The position numbers and the translations under genes were made by a program. From contig URMF01000007.1 of the NCBI GenBank assembly GCA_900548855.1, positions 32,683-96,682 on the forward strand: a stretch of DNA of 64,000 bases. The letters run 5' to 3'. Shown one piece after another: positions 1 to 7,659 of the stretch (its first letter is position 1; the number at the start of each line of letters is the position of its first letter). Source of the stretch: an uncultured Eubacteriales bacterium. Lineage in GTDB: Bacteria; Bacillota; Clostridia; Lachnospirales; Lachnospiraceae. The notes under the pieces are model-generated. The model saw only the letters and a list, made by a program, of their open reading frames with translations. It searched no databases and had not been told where the DNA came from.

Positions 1-485
1 AAGGGAAAGATGTGATCACTTCCCCAAAAACACCAAAGAGCAACCGAACCATTAAAATGCCAAGGTTTCTCTGTGAGGAAATGCAGGAGTATATCGGGAT
101 GCTGTATGAGATTGGGGAGAATGACAGGATTTTTCAGATTACCAAGTCTTATCTGCATCATGAGATGGACAGAGGGGCAAAAGCAGCAGGAGTTAAGAGA
201 ATCCGTATCCATGATTTACGTCACAGCGCCATTTCCCTGTTGATTGAAATGGGATTTTCGGCACTGGCGATTGCGGAACGGGTAGGGCATGAGAGTATTG
301 ACATCACTTATCGGTATGCGCATTTATTTCCAACCAAGCAGACGGAAATGGCAGACAAGCTGGACATGGAGCGCATGGGAGATTTGGCACTGGCAAATGA
401 CGGTACGGATACGCAGGCAGAGACAAGTAGTGAATTTGAACCAAAACGTGGAAAGGAGATTGAAGATTATGGAGAAAAGGCTTGA
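1..485 (+). CDS. Tyrosine recombinase (integrase), C-terminal part; gene starts before the window
   Basis: The frame is open from the left edge with no good start, so only the catalytic C-terminus is present. Visible catalytic-core motifs are HDLRHSAISLL (the H-x-x-R box) and GHESIDITYRYAHLF, which carries the second histidine/arginine-region motif and the nucleophilic tyrosine. Members of this family excise and insert integrative elements by strand exchange at att sites. A charged tail of about 40 residues follows the tyrosine. The stop overlaps the next gene by 17 bases, so the two are probably translated together. Because the recombinase 5' end lies outside the window, the nearby attachment site probably does too. 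The family call is secure; the element family is not determined. Confidence 0.93.
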   Translation, partial: GKDVITSPKTPKSNRTIKMPRFLCEEMQEYIGMLYEIGENDRIFQITKSYLHHEMDRGAKAAGVKRIRIHDLRHSAISLLIEMGFSALAIAERVGHESIDITYRYAHLFPTKQTEMADKLDMERMGDLALANDGTDTQAETSSEFEPKRGKEIEDYGEKA

Positions 486-792
486 TTATCAGGGAAGATG
501 GAGAAATAAAACAGTAGCATTTCGGGTATCAGAGGAAGAAGGAAAGCTGATAGACCGCTGTGTCAGTTTGTCGGGGCTGACCAAGCAGGACTATATCATC
601 AGGCGGTTACAGTGTCGTGATGTGGTGGTGCAGGGCAATCCGAGAGTATATAAGGCTCTGCGCAATCAGATGGCAGAGATTTATGGGGAATTGAAACGTC
701 TGGAGAAATGCAGCAGGGATAATGAGGAACTGCTTTACACCATACAACTGATAGCGGAAACCATGAGTGGACTGAAGGGAGAAAGTGAATGA
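469..792 (+). CDS. MobC/ribbon-helix-helix-like mobilization accessory protein
   Basis: This 107-residue protein probably starts at ATG 469, ten bases after AAGGAG; a longer frame back to 289 runs antisense-like through the integrase and looks unreal. Residues about 10-45 (KTVAFRVSEEEGKLIDRC, then a GLTKQDYI segment) fit the beta-strand plus two helices of ribbon-helix-helix MobC-type relaxosome proteins. The rest is helical. Such proteins bind oriT and help the relaxase. It sits between the integrase and a RepA-like ATPase, overlapping both (17 and 4 bases), an arrangement common in Firmicutes mobilizable elements. Direct DNA binding is inferred. Confidence 0.75.
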   Translation: MEKRLDYQGRWRNKTVAFRVSEEEGKLIDRCVSLSGLTKQDYIIRRLQCRDVVVQGNPRVYKALRNQMAEIYGELKRLEKCSRDNEELLYTIQLIAETMSGLKGESE

Positions 793-1931
793 CAGATAAA
801 GCAGCAGATACAGAAAAAGTGACCGCCCCGGGTTCATCTGTTGGCGCAGATGGGGAGCAGCCACTTTGTAAAAACAATTACGAGAAAAGTATAGCAGATT
901 TGCACATTGAGGGCAATCTGCAAGCCGCAAATTGTCAGGAAAAATCCGGACAGGAGGATTTGCAGACGATCACAATGGAAGAACTGTATGATACTGTCTA
1001 CCCGCCAAAGACACCAATTGTTGAGGAGCTGGTTTATGCGGGGACATATCTTTTTGTGGGTGCGCCCAAAGTGGGAAAATCCTTCTTTATGGCACAGCTT
1101 GGCTACCATGTAAGCAGGGGGATTCCGCTGTGGGATTACCCGGTGCGGAAAGGAACGGTTCTGTATCTTGCACTGGAGGATGATTATGCCAGACTGCAGA
1201 AACGCCTGTCACGAATGTTCGGGTTGGAAAGCACAGACAGTTTCTACTTTGCAACAAGGTCAAAGTCATTGAATGAGGGGCTGGAGGAACAGCTTACCCG
1301 GTTTGTAAAGGAGCATACAGACGCAAGACTGATTATCATAGACACACTGCAGAAAGTAAGGGAAGTCAGCGGGGATAAATTCAGCTATGCCAGTGATTAT
1401 GACATTGTAACGAAACTAAAGCATTTCAGTGATACGCATGGTATCTGTTTGCTGGTGGTACACCACACAAGAAAGCTGGAGTCATCAGACAGCTTTGACA
1501 TGATTTCCGGCACAAATGGACTGCTTGGGGCTGCCGATGGTGCATTTGTCATGCAGAAAGAAAAGAGGACAGGCAACAGGGCATTTTTAGAGGTGGCAGG
1601 GCGAGACCAGCAGGAGCAGAGGCTTTTACTGGATTTTAACCGGGAACTGTGCCAGTGGGAGTTTGTCAAAGCGGAAACGGAACTTTGGAAAGAGCCTGAT
1701 GATCCGTTGCTTGTGTTGATTGCTGAATTTATGGAACAGCAGAAGGAATGGAGTGGGACAGCAACAGAGTTATTGCAACAGATACCGGAACTGGATATGC
1801 AGCCAAATGTATTAACGAGGAAATTAAATGTCAGCATGGAGAGACTGTTTGTGGATTATGGCATCCACTATGAAAGTAAAAGGGAACACCGTTCCCGGAT
1901 GATTAAACTGGCACTGGAACAGAAAGCGTGA
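789..1931 (+). CDS. RepA-like AAA ATPase (RecA-fold, mobile-element type)
   Basis: This 380-residue protein starts at an ATGA overlap with the preceding gene. After about 75 poorly structured residues comes an AAA_25/RepA-type RecA fold: Walker A GAPKVGKS at residues 91-98, an acidic LALEDD strand near 127-132, and Walker B LIIIDT at 181-186. Relatives are hexameric helicase-like plasmid replication proteins or KaiC-like ATPases carried by integrative elements. Here it probably acts in replication of the excised circle or in mobilization, though its partner is unknown. A winged-helix-like C-terminus (about 310-380) is plausible. The family call is good; the role is inferred. Confidence 0.82.
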   Translation: MTDKAADTEKVTAPGSSVGADGEQPLCKNNYEKSIADLHIEGNLQAANCQEKSGQEDLQTITMEELYDTVYPPKTPIVEELVYAGTYLFVGAPKVGKSFFMAQLGYHVSRGIPLWDYPVRKGTVLYLALEDDYARLQKRLSRMFGLESTDSFYFATRSKSLNEGLEEQLTRFVKEHTDARLIIIDTLQKVREVSGDKFSYASDYDIVTKLKHFSDTHGICLLVVHHTRKLESSDSFDMISGTNGLLGAADGAFVMQKEKRTGNRAFLEVAGRDQQEQRLLLDFNRELCQWEFVKAETELWKEPDDPLLVLIAEFMEQQKEWSGTATELLQQIPELDMQPNVLTRKLNVSMERLFVDYGIHYESKREHRSRMIKLALEQKA

Positions 1932-1937
1932 CGATAA

Positions 1938-2010
1938 GTGACGGTTGCGACGGTATTTTATATATCGGTGCCGATAGCAAAAATACTGTCACAATCGACG
2001 CAACCGTCAC
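1938..2010. repeat. 73-bp nested inverted repeat between the RepA-like gene and the DUF5348 gene
   Basis: GTGACGGTTGCG at 1938-1949 is matched exactly by its reverse complement at 1999-2010. A second nested pair follows inside (GACGGTATTTT against AAAATACTGTC, one mismatch), and the centre is ATCGG-TG-CCGAT. The whole interval can fold into one long imperfect cruciform. There is no T-run, so it does not look like a terminator. Placed directly after a replication-type ATPase, it could be an origin of replication or a single-strand initiation site, but that is inference. Confidence 0.7.
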
Positions 2011-2033
2011 AGACAGTGAAGGAGAGGTTGATT

Positions 2034-2255
2034 ATGATGGTAGGAAGATTAGGATATAACAGTGAAAACGGACGTTATGGTCTGTTGGTATCAGACCTGT
2101 GGGAAGATACGGGATTCCATTGTGGAGAGTGCTTGGAGGTTATGGTGGATGACAAATGGGTGGCTACTAGAATGGAGATGTCAGCGGAACGGAAATGGTA
2201 TCTGGCAGATACACCTTACTATGGCAATCTGGAATATGTGCAGGCGAGGATATAA
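2034..2255 (+). CDS. DUF5348 family small protein
   Basis: This 73-residue protein starts at ATG 2034 (or 2037) after GGAGAGG. A longer frame from 1938 would translate the inverted repeat and is unlikely. The sequence GYNSENGRYGLL followed by a W-rich beta segment matches the DUF5348 pattern seen in Firmicutes mobile elements. Function is unknown for the family. It is a compact, probably all-beta protein, transcribed with the RepA-like ATPase and lying upstream of the transfer region. Confidence 0.7.
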   Translation: MMVGRLGYNSENGRYGLLVSDLWEDTGFHCGECLEVMVDDKWVATRMEMSAERKWYLADTPYYGNLEYVQARI

Positions 2256-2284
2256 GGTGAGGGAGGAAAGCCGAGCAGACAGCG

Positions 2285-2430
2285 TGAAATATTTGGAGCT
2301 GTGCGACAAATATTTCATCGGCTGAACTGCGGAATAAGCCCCCGGCGGGGCGCAAAACCCGCTTGCGGGCTTGGCAGCTTTTGATGCGGAGCGTCAAAAG
2401 TGCTTTTGCGTTACTTTTGACAAAAGTAAC
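2285..2430. other. Palindrome cluster, candidate oriT of the mobilizable element
   Basis: Four dyads are packed into 146 bases: an 11-bp inverted repeat (TGAAATATTTG at 2285-2295 with its complement at 2307-2317), CCCGC-TT-GCGGG at 2358-2369, CTTTTGATGC-GGA-GCGTCAAAAG at 2378-2400, and GTTACTTTTG-A-CAAAAGTAAC at 2410-2430. The stretch is GC-rich compared with its surroundings and lies about 360 bases upstream of the MobV relaxase gene, where transfer origins usually sit. No nic site can be assigned by eye. The remainder to about 2720 holds three repeats (separate entry) and no convincing gene. Confidence 0.55.
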
Positions 2431-2516
2431 AAAACATATTCCGCCTCAGACTTCGCCTGTCGGCTCGTTTTTGGCTGGAATATGGTCTGCTGTGGGCAGA
2501 CTTTTATGTGAAACAC

Positions 2517-2652
2517 TGTAATACAATTTGTAAGACAAAGCAAAGGGAAATTTTCTGCCGGAAGGAGAAAAGTGATTTACATACAGGGCTTGTATTACAG
2601 TTTGTATGCCAAGAAAGATTTTGTTTTACAGTATGTCAAACAAATAAAGTGA
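2517..2652 (+). promoter_or_regulatory. Three 21-bp TACA-N3-TGTA repeats upstream of the relaxase gene
   Basis: Related 21-mers begin at 2517, 2591 and 2632. Each has a TGTWWTACA half followed by RTWTGT, so the cores are TACA-ATT-TGTA, TACA-GTT-TGTA and TACA-GTA-TGTC. The TACA/TGTA symmetry resembles operators of BlaI/MecI/CopY-type repressors, although no such repressor is encoded in the window. They could equally be relaxosome or MobC binding sites. The repetition is plain; the ligand is unknown. Confidence 0.5.
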
Positions 2653-2727
2653 AGAAAAAAATTGCCTGTTCTGTTGGGGATTGTCACAAGGCACAGGCAG
2701 GAAAGCTGAAGAGGAGGTTTTGGAGCA

Positions 2728-2811
2728 ATGAGCAGAGATATATTATTTAGAGCATTGACGGATAAGGACAGAAAGAGGGGGCGGTGTGTATGGAGAGAAC
2801 GATTTCGATGA
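2728..2811 (+). CDS. Possible 27-residue leader ORF before the relaxase
   Basis: ATG 2728 follows GAGGAGG at a workable distance and opens a 27-residue basic peptide (MSRDILFRALTDKDRKRG at its start). It ends at TGA 2809-2811, overlapping the relaxase start at 2790. It may be a genuine small gene or a translational-coupling leader for the relaxase. No family is recognised. Confidence 0.3.
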   Translation: MSRDILFRALTDKDRKRGRCVWRERFR

Positions 2812-4238
2812 TGGTTGGTAAAGGCTCATTAAATCATAATAATCGGATATTTACGGCAAAAAATGTAGATGCTGAGCGTAGCAAAGGCAATAATGTCTAT
2901 GTGAAAGAAAGTATCAAAAAGGTGTACCACGCACTTTTTGATGAGGCACTGGAGGCTTATAATTCCAAACAGACCAGGGCAGACCGTAGGATTGACAATT
3001 ATTATGAAAAAATCCGTGCAAGCAAGCAGGAGAAACTGTTCCATGAGCTGATTGTTCAGATTGGCAACAGGGATGATACAAACTGTAATATGCTGGAAAG
3101 CGTTTATGCACAGTCGGCACTGGAAGATTATATGTTGGGATTCCAAGAAAGGAATCCTAATCTTAGGGTATTCAATGCAATCATGCACTTAGATGAGGAA
3201 ACGCCTCATCTGCATATTGATTATGTTCCGTTTTCGACCGGAAATAAGCGTGGATTGGAAACGAAAGTATCTTTAAAAGGTGCATTAAAGGCACAGGGAT
3301 TTGTGGGTACAGGGCGGTTTGATACTGAGTGGAAACGCTGGGTGGAAAGCGAAAAACAGTGTCTTGCAGAGATTATGGAACGCTACCAGATGGAATGGCT
3401 GCAGAAAGGGACACACGAAAAGCATTTATCGGTCTATGATTTTGAGAAGAAAATGCGGAAGGCAGAGGTAGAAGAACTGGAACAGGAGATTTCAGGGCAG
3501 AAAGACAAAATAGCAAGCCAGAGTTTCCTGATAGAAGTCAATGAGGAGGCATTGCAGTCCCAAGAGCAGATTTTGGAGGAGAATGAAGCAAGGGCAGAGG
3601 TAATCCGGCAGGAGACAGAGAAAGCGAAAGAGGATTGGGAAAAAGTACAGACAGATAAGGACAGGGTGCAGGATTCCTATGAACAATATAAAAGTCTGGA
3701 AGAAAGTACAAAAGGGCTGTATGAATTGTATCATTCATGGTATGAGGATAAGAAAAAATCTTATGAGGAATATGCCGAAAAGAGCAGTATGTTTGAGGAA
3801 AAGGCAAATTCCCTTGAGGGGCAGATAAAAGAATTGGAACAGAGAAAATCCGATAAAACGGAAGAGGTGCAGGCAGAGGAGATAAAACTGGATATTGTGA
3901 AAATGCAGATACAGGAGGCTGTGAATGATTATGAAGATATACAGAAACAGGCAGATTTTGTGAAAGAGGAGGCAATGCAGCAGTATAAGAAGTACCGCAG
4001 GGTTGAGCCGGGCGAAAGAGGAACGGCTATGTTTGATGACATGCTCCGGTTAAAGCGAGAAAATATGATACTGAAGGACGAGAATAGGACTTTGAAAGAA
4101 AAATTGCAGAAGGCATATGACTTCATGAAACAGTTTACTATTAATGGCTTGAATATGCTGGAGTGTTTTCTGGAGTCTATTGGTGAGAGGGTGCAAAGTT
4201 TCTCGGAGAGTATTGGTTTTAGTGGCAGGAGCAGGTAG
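2790..4238 (+). CDS. MobV-family relaxase (Mob/Pre, plasmid recombination type)
   Basis: This protein has 482 residues from ATG 2790, about nine bases after GAGGGGG; GTG at 2784 is too close to that site. Residues 1-200 form the Mob_Pre domain. The signature metal-binding motif HLDEETPHLHIDY (H-x-D-E-x-T-P-H-x-H) is intact near residue 130. Relaxases of this type nick oriT and pilot the single strand through a conjugation pore supplied by another element. Residues about 215-400 are a long Glu/Lys/Gln coiled coil, and the end is hydrophobic-helical. No type IV secretion genes are visible, so the element is mobilizable rather than self-transmissible, at least in this window. Confidence 0.93.
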   Translation: MERTISMMVGKGSLNHNNRIFTAKNVDAERSKGNNVYVKESIKKVYHALFDEALEAYNSKQTRADRRIDNYYEKIRASKQEKLFHELIVQIGNRDDTNCNMLESVYAQSALEDYMLGFQERNPNLRVFNAIMHLDEETPHLHIDYVPFSTGNKRGLETKVSLKGALKAQGFVGTGRFDTEWKRWVESEKQCLAEIMERYQMEWLQKGTHEKHLSVYDFEKKMRKAEVEELEQEISGQKDKIASQSFLIEVNEEALQSQEQILEENEARAEVIRQETEKAKEDWEKVQTDKDRVQDSYEQYKSLEESTKGLYELYHSWYEDKKKSYEEYAEKSSMFEEKANSLEGQIKELEQRKSDKTEEVQAEEIKLDIVKMQIQEAVNDYEDIQKQADFVKEEAMQQYKKYRRVEPGERGTAMFDDMLRLKRENMILKDENRTLKEKLQKAYDFMKQFTINGLNMLECFLESIGERVQSFSESIGFSGRSR

Positions 4239-4315
4239 AGATAGTGAAGATGATGGAAAACGGATAAGAGAAATAAATTTTTCTTCTTATCCGTACATAG
4301 GAATGGAGGCATACT

Positions 4316-4702
4316 ATGAGTAAGGAATTAGCAGAGGTTATTGTGGAGAATGGGATTGCGTACCGCTTGGGAAAGCATGATTTGTATTATCCTGATTTGA
4401 GGTTGCCAGGGGGAGCACACTACAATATAGGGAAATACGGAATTATGCGGTGGGAGTATTTGAGAACCAATCATAGAGAGAAGTATCTTCGGCTGTTGCT
4501 GGATGGCAAATTGAATGAACATCTGCGTGAGATAGATGAGGAGTGCCATGCAAGGATGGAGTTACTTATAGAACAGATGAAAGCTGGTGCAGGGATTACG
4601 GAGGAGTTAAAGGCGGCTGAGCAGATGAAATGGATTGGCCTTATGAATAATGTGAAGAGTGCTGCGGAGGAGATAGTGCTGAGAGAGTTGGTGTATGCGT
4701 AA
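4316..4702 (+). CDS. TnpV family transposon-encoded protein
   Basis: This 128-residue protein starts at ATG 4316 after GGAGGC. It has the TnpV pattern: an N-terminal YYPDLRLP segment, IGKYGIMRWEYL, a DGKLNEHLREIDEEC stretch with two acidic residues, and a helical end with EQMKWIGLMNNVK and EEIVLRELV. TnpV proteins occur on Tn4451-like and other Firmicutes mobile elements, and their biochemical role is not established. It is the last recognisable element gene on this side. Confidence 0.85.
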   Translation: MSKELAEVIVENGIAYRLGKHDLYYPDLRLPGGAHYNIGKYGIMRWEYLRTNHREKYLRLLLDGKLNEHLREIDEECHARMELLIEQMKAGAGITEELKAAEQMKWIGLMNNVKSAAEEIVLRELVYA

Positions 4703-4813
4703 ATGTGTGTGGGGTAGGGAAAACTGCTCCGCATTTTTGATTGTGGAATTGTATGGTGGTGTGTGGTATACTATTTATGCTGATGTAAGAATCAGATTTT
4801 GACGGGGGAACTT

Positions 4814-4946
4814 ATGGAAACGGGGATTATTGTTTGTGGTTTAAATGGAAGTGGAAAGAGTGTAGTTTTTAAAATGCCCTGTTCTATGCATAGACGGAAC
4901 AAAACCTATTGAAGAAAACGTAGATTTTATCGTGGAGCAGATATAA
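4814..4946 (+). pseudogene. Remnant of a P-loop (AAA/adenylate-kinase-like) small kinase, internally deleted
   Basis: ATG 4814 starts METGIIVCGLNGSGKSV, a normal N-terminal strand and Walker A loop, but the frame soon ends at TGA. From about 4875 another frame gives PVLCIDGTKPIEENVDFI, which reads like the C-terminal end of the same kind of kinase (the IDGT and VEENVDFI region). Roughly 120-130 residues are missing between them, so a large internal deletion with a frame change has removed the active body. An extended -10 (TGG-TATACT, 4764-4772) still lies upstream. Family assignment rests on motif memory. Confidence 0.65.
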
Positions 4947-5012
4947 GATCTAGGTTGTGGTTAAATGAAAAAAGTGGAAACCGGAGGTTGCCAACTTGAG
5001 AGGAGTAGTGTT

Positions 5013-5210
5013 ATGGAAGAATTAAAGTCTGTTATGGAGAAGTTTGTTGAATCGGGGTGGGACTTAATATCTGAACTAGCACAGCAATGGTTAGATGGGA
5101 AATATGATAAGGATATTTTGATATCTGCAATAAAGCAGGCAGATAAGGAATGTGGAAGTTGCGGATGTGATTTAGATCTACTTTATAAAAGGGCTTTGGA
5201 ATTGCTTTGA
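5013..5210 (+). CDS. Hypothetical 65-residue protein
   Basis: ATG 5013 follows GAGAGGAG at good spacing; an upstream in-frame start at 4965 has a weaker site. The protein is acidic and helical, starts MEELKSVMEKFVESGWDLI and ends with a small Cys cluster (ECGSCGCDLD). I do not recognise the family. The closely spaced cysteines could bind metal or simply be conserved. It is the first intact cargo gene after the mobilization module. Confidence 0.6.
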   Translation: MEELKSVMEKFVESGWDLISELAQQWLDGKYDKDILISAIKQADKECGSCGCDLDLLYKRALELL

Positions 5211-5290
5211 CGATATTGATTATCCTGTTTTTTAGATTGGAAGAGTAGAATTTGAAGTGTGGCTTGTTTGCCCAGTGAGGAGGTCTGATT

Positions 5291-5632
5291 GTGGAAAATA
5301 ATTTTTGTGAGGTTAAGTTGTTTCAGGTAAAACCAAATAAATTAGAAGAATTTGAAAAGTTGATAGCTGTTGTTGCAGAGGAGCAAAAACAGCAAAAGGG
5401 TTGTATTGATATTAAATATATGAAAAGGTTTTATGTCTTTGATGATATTAAAGAACAACCAAGAGAGTTAACCAGAATCGTTAAATGTGTAAAATATTTT
5501 TCCTATTGGGATTTTGATAATATGGTAAATTATTCAAATGCAACACATTGGTTTTTTGAAAAATATTCAAAAGAAATATTTAAATTATTGATTATGCCTT
5601 TTGACATAAATTGTGGACATTCAGTTTATTAA
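5291..5632 (+). CDS. Small protein, possibly antibiotic-biosynthesis-monooxygenase (ABM) fold
   Basis: This 113-residue protein starts at GTG 5291 after AGGAGG. The opening VKLFQVKPNKLEEFEKLIA followed by EEQKQQKGCIDIKYMKR resembles the dimeric alpha-beta ABM fold, in which the first strand leads to a helix and a G-C/G-I-D strand. The C-terminal half (WDFDNMVNYSNATHWFFEKYSKEIF) fits the final helix. Enzymes with this fold are heme- or flavin-independent oxygenases or stress proteins; the substrate is unknown. The fold call is tentative. Confidence 0.5.
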   Translation: MENNFCEVKLFQVKPNKLEEFEKLIAVVAEEQKQQKGCIDIKYMKRFYVFDDIKEQPRELTRIVKCVKYFSYWDFDNMVNYSNATHWFFEKYSKEIFKLLIMPFDINCGHSVY

Positions 5633-5698
5633 ATTATGCACATTATGATTATAGTACGAATTACACAATCTGCAGTTGGATATGGGGGGATTATAAGA

Positions 5699-6151
5699 AT
5701 GAGATTTATATATACTGATGGTGGCAACTCTGACTTCATTGAATTATGCCATTGCTTAGATGAATTTCTAAATGTGCTTGTAGGTGGAGAAGAAAATCGA
5801 GCAGAATATATTCCATATAATCGTCTTGATGATATCCATGATGTAATTATTGCGTACGATGATGCTATTCCGGTGGGAAGTGCTAGTTTTAAAAAGTATG
5901 ATGATGAATGTGCGGAAGTAAAGCGTGTTTTTGTTAAGCAGGAGTATAGAGGTAAAGGGATTTCAGACAAATTAATGGAATTGTTAGAGGGTGCTGCAAG
6001 GGAGCAGGGATTTCGCTATCTGATTTTGGAATCCGGTGAACCGCTTGTTGCAGCAATGGCATTATATAAAAAAATTGGATATGAAATTATTCCGAACTAT
6101 GGTCAATATAAAGATATGCCCGATTCCATTTGTATGAAAAAGAAGTTGTAA
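5699..6151 (+). CDS. GNAT family N-acetyltransferase
   Basis: This protein has 150 residues from ATG 5699, about eight bases after GGGGGG; the frame is open further upstream without a ribosome site. The acetyl-CoA pyrophosphate-binding motif A is clear: VKRVFVKQEYRGKGISDKLM (Q/R-x-x-G-x-G/A form). It is followed by the beta-5 strand YLILESGE and the LYKKIGYE motif B. It belongs with small GNATs that acetylate drugs, polyamines or small metabolites. The substrate cannot be predicted. Confidence 0.88.
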   Translation: MRFIYTDGGNSDFIELCHCLDEFLNVLVGGEENRAEYIPYNRLDDIHDVIIAYDDAIPVGSASFKKYDDECAEVKRVFVKQEYRGKGISDKLMELLEGAAREQGFRYLILESGEPLVAAMALYKKIGYEIIPNYGQYKDMPDSICMKKKL

Positions 6152-6178
6152 ATTTTCAGTTTTTAGGAGTAGATGTAC

Positions 6179-6922
6179 ATGGAGTGGAATTCATCATTAT
6201 ATGATAAAAAACATGACTTTGTAGCGGAATATGGAAAGGGCTTATTAGAATTTGTTCCCCAAAATGCAAAACAGACTATACTGGATTTGGGTTGTGGAAC
6301 AGGGAGATTGACTGCTCAATTAGCCGAATTGTGTAATAAAATTGTAGGTGTTGATAGTTCGCAGGATATGATAGATAAAGCGAAAGAAGCATTTAGCAAT
6401 ATAGAATTTAAGGTATGTGATGCACTTGCTCTGCCTTTTGAAAAGGAATTTGATATTGTTTTTTCCAATGCCGTATTTCACTGGATCAGTGACCACGATA
6501 TTTTACTGAAAAATATACATAGGGTTTTGAAACCGCAGGGAGTATTGGTGTGTGAGTTTGGTGCAAGTGGGAATATCGCAACGATTGAAAATGCTTTTGC
6601 AGAGGCTTGTAACAGTCTGGGATATGGCTATGAGGCTAAATTCAATTTTCCTACAACAGAGGATTTCGGTGAATTGTTAAAGAAGCATGGATTTGTTATT
6701 GACAGGATTTATGAATATGACCGACCAACTGTATTAAAGGACGGGGAGCAGGGATTGGCGAATTGGATGAGACAGTTCTTTGCCTCTGAATTGGAAGTGA
6801 TGCCGGAATATGTACAAGCTATGTTTTTTGAGAAAGCGGAAAGATTGACAAGAGAAACTTTATGGAATGGGGAAGAATGGGTTGCCGATTATCGAAGATT
6901 AAGAGCAATCGCACACATATAG
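6179..6922 (+). CDS. Class I SAM-dependent methyltransferase
   Basis: This protein has 247 residues, starting at ATG 6179 nine bases after AGGAG (an ATG at 6173 is too close). Motif I ILDLGCGTGRLTAQLA lies at about residues 34-49, followed by the acidic VGVDSSQDM loop (motif II) and FDIVFSNAVFHWI (motif IV). It is a Methyltransf_11/25 type acting on a small molecule. Near relatives are annotated as trans-aconitate 2-methyltransferase-like, but nothing here fixes the substrate. It is AT-rich like its neighbours. Confidence 0.88.
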   Translation: MEWNSSLYDKKHDFVAEYGKGLLEFVPQNAKQTILDLGCGTGRLTAQLAELCNKIVGVDSSQDMIDKAKEAFSNIEFKVCDALALPFEKEFDIVFSNAVFHWISDHDILLKNIHRVLKPQGVLVCEFGASGNIATIENAFAEACNSLGYGYEAKFNFPTTEDFGELLKKHGFVIDRIYEYDRPTVLKDGEQGLANWMRQFFASELEVMPEYVQAMFFEKAERLTRETLWNGEEWVADYRRLRAIAHI

Positions 6923-6977
6923 TTTTTTTAGTTTGTTTTTATTTGATGAAAAATGAATGTACAGGAGGAATGACAGA

Positions 6978-7526
6978 ATGGGCAGAATCGTTGTTTTAGT
7001 CGGCAGTATGCGGAAGGGTGGAAATACAGATTTGCTTGCACAAGCATTCGCAGAAGGAGCGGGCAAAAATAATACAGTGGAGATAGTTTCTGTTGCTGAT
7101 TATAAGGTAAATCCCTGCATTGGCTGTAATTCCTGTTTTACAAGGGAAGGAAACCAGTGTTTTCAGAAAGACGATATGGCAGAAATTTATGAAAAACTGA
7201 AAATGGCGGATGTACTGGTAATTGCATCTCCCGTTTATTTTTATGGGATTAGTGCAGAATTAAAGGCGATTATTGATAGATTACACACCCCTATGAGGAA
7301 TGAATTTCAGATAAAAAAGCTGGCATTGCTGTTGGTGGGAGCAGCAACATTACCAGAATTGTTTGATGCAATTAAATTGCAATATCAGCTTGTACTAAAT
7401 TTTTTCCATCTGGAAGATGCAGGCATGGTTCTGCTAAGAGGGGTTAAGGATATTGGAGATATTAAGGAAACAAAAGCGTTGGAGGGGGCATTTAATCTGG
7501 GAAATTCGATTAATAAGGAAAAATGA
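6978..7526 (+). CDS. Flavodoxin-fold NADPH-dependent FMN reductase
   Basis: This protein has 182 residues; ATG 6978 follows AGGAGG at about ten bases. The N-terminal strand-loop IVVLVGSMRKGGNTDLLA is the FMN phosphate-binding loop. CIGCNSCFTREGNQCFQKDDM is the Cys-rich segment of the iron-sulfur-flavoprotein/NADPH-dependent reductase subgroup. ASPVYFYGISAELKAIIDR is the second flavin-contact loop. It likely reduces quinones, nitro or azo compounds, or ferric complexes in the cytosol. Confidence 0.88.
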   Translation: MGRIVVLVGSMRKGGNTDLLAQAFAEGAGKNNTVEIVSVADYKVNPCIGCNSCFTREGNQCFQKDDMAEIYEKLKMADVLVIASPVYFYGISAELKAIIDRLHTPMRNEFQIKKLALLLVGAATLPELFDAIKLQYQLVLNFFHLEDAGMVLLRGVKDIGDIKETKALEGAFNLGNSINKEK

Positions 7527-7585
7527 TTAAATAGGCATTAGAAATTATAGAAATTTCTTCGTTATTGAATGAAAAATGTCAGTTT

Positions 7586-7613
7586 TTGCTTTAATACAGA
7601 GAAAATATATGAT
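7586..7613 (+). promoter_or_regulatory. Probable sigma-A promoter of the CAT-like gene
   Basis: TTGCTT (7586-7591) and TATGAT (7608-7613) are separated by 16 bases and lie 46 bases upstream of the ATG. The region is strongly AT-rich, so chance matches are possible. Confidence 0.4.
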
Positions 7614-7659
7614 AAAATGAGTAAGAACCTAGAAAGTAAGGCATTGGAGGTATAGCTTT

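Noticed and set aside
289..468. N-terminal extension of the MobC-like protein
   Set aside because: It overlaps the integrase catalytic region out of frame and has low-quality composition; ATG 469 has a proper ribosome site.
2517..2652. The three 21-bp repeats as a CRISPR array
   Set aside because: Spacing is irregular (74 and 41 bases), repeats diverge, and no cas gene is present.
2508..2750. An 80-residue open frame across the repeat region upstream of the relaxase
   Set aside because: It runs through the three TACA/TGTA repeats, is Cys/Lys-rich without a domain pattern, and lacks a good ribosome site.
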